64,000 nt of DNA, from positions 124,001-188,000 of the forward strand of contig CANMWG010000004.1 in the NCBI GenBank assembly GCA_947501555.1, written 5' to 3'. Positions 63,772-64,000 of this stretch are shown piece by piece (within the stretch, counting starts at the first letter, position 1; each line of letters starts with the position of its first letter). The position numbers and the translations under genes are program-made. The DNA comes from an uncultured Paracoccaceae bacterium. GTDB lineage: Bacteria; Pseudomonadota; Alphaproteobacteria; Rhodobacterales; Rhodobacteraceae. The notes beneath the pieces are model-generated. The model saw nothing but the letters and a program-made list of their open reading frames with translations, was not told where the DNA came from and did no database searches.

Positions 63772-63787
63772 TGTGCTATTGAATACA
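63772..63787 (-). promoter_or_regulatory. Predicted Crp/Fnr-type operator of the translocator unit
   Basis: TGTGCTATTGAATACA keeps TGT-N10-ACA. It is the weakest copy by inner bases (TGTGC/ATACA). A -10 candidate TAAGAT (63746-63741, minus strand) lies 25 bases past the site edge, four more than at the other sites. Confidence 0.45.
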
Positions 63788-63796
63788 GATCGGAAA

Positions 63797-64000
63797 TTAC
63801 TTCGCTCTGAGTTCGGAGAGATTTTTTGACTTCGCCGCAAGCTGCGCGGCGATATCCTGCGCCTCAGTTTGCCGCCCGCTGGAATAATAGCATCGGGCCC
63901 GTAGGTAGCGGCGCATACGCAAAGTATCTGGATCGCGTGTACTTTTTGCGCCGTCCATCTGATCAAGCTCATCAAGACATCGCAGTGCGACCGCATAGTT
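63797..64000 (-). CDS. C-terminal part of a helical TPR-like protein (cut by window edge)
   Basis: Reading leftward from the edge, 67 residues end in a stop at 63799-63797: NYAVALRCLDELDQMDGA..., LRMRRYLRARCYYSSGRQT, EAQDIAAQLAAKSKNLSEL. The alternating helices and the small-residue pattern (ARCYYSSGRQTEAQDIA) fit a TPR repeat, again suggesting a chaperone-like gene. The start lies outside the window. It precedes the translocator unit on the same strand. Confidence 0.65.
   Translation of the reverse strand, partial: NYAVALRCLDELDQMDGAKSTRDPDTLRMRRYLRARCYYSSGRQTEAQDIAAQLAAKSKNLSELRAK

Noticed and set aside
1..64000. CRISPR arrays, rRNA genes, insertion sequences and integrases
   Set aside because: None seen on either strand; repeats found are short hairpins and the operator copies.

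Overview
The window reads as a marine Rhodobacterales (Roseobacter-type) alphaproteobacterial chromosome. This rests on the secA/radC, dnaK-dnaJ, kdsD-lptC-lptA-lptB-hpf-ptsN and tsaD-gpsA neighbourhoods, a MICOS-like hemD-mitofilin-hemY block, moderate GC, and a GT14-sulfotransferase cluster that I associate with this order. The identification is by gene content only.

Bases 1-36,940 are mostly housekeeping. They hold a PpiC-type foldase, secA, radC and the Hsp70 pair dnaK/dnaJ. Next is a surface-polysaccharide block at 8.6-17.4 kb: an ABC-2 permease, cysQ, kdsB, galU, two paralogous glycosyltransferases, a GT14-type enzyme and a tandem sulfotransferase. Then come the LPS-transport/KDO genes with hpf and ptsN, a GGDEF-EAL protein, a Wza-like export lipoprotein, ahcY, an extensin-family protein, gpsA/tsaD, hemD, a mitofilin-like protein, hemY and a tRNA-Thr(CGU).

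From just after the tRNA to the right edge (37.4-64.0 kb, cut by the window) lies a near-complete non-flagellar type III secretion system (injectisome). A rightward operon (46.7-56.6 kb) encodes a TPR needle-chaperone-like protein and SctI, J, K, L, N, O, P, Q, R, S, T and U. Leftward units encode SctV; a regulator/needle unit (small orphan, Crp/Fnr regulator, YscE-like co-chaperone, SctF needle, SctD); and a GspD-like lipoprotein secretin. On the far side, leftward units encode a SycD-like chaperone, the two translocators SctE and SctB, a CesT-like chaperone, two more TPR chaperones, an orphan, and a coiled-coil putative substrate with its own CesT-like chaperone. Two paralogous small membrane proteins lie at 37.4 and 56.7 kb.

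The main new signal is regulatory. Five 16-bp elements of the form TGT-N10-AC(A/T) (best copy TGTAC-N6-GTACA) lie in front of the transcription units of this locus. At four of them (five promoters), a TA-starting -10 candidate sits exactly where a class II CRP-type promoter would have one; at the fifth it is offset. The locus encodes a Crp/Fnr-family protein whose recognition helix keeps the two arginines of CRP but has Gly in place of Glu181, in line with a half-site changed from TGTGA to TGTAC. I infer a dedicated Crp/Fnr-controlled T3SS regulon. No gatekeeper (SctW), LcrV-type tip protein or known effector is recognisable in the window.
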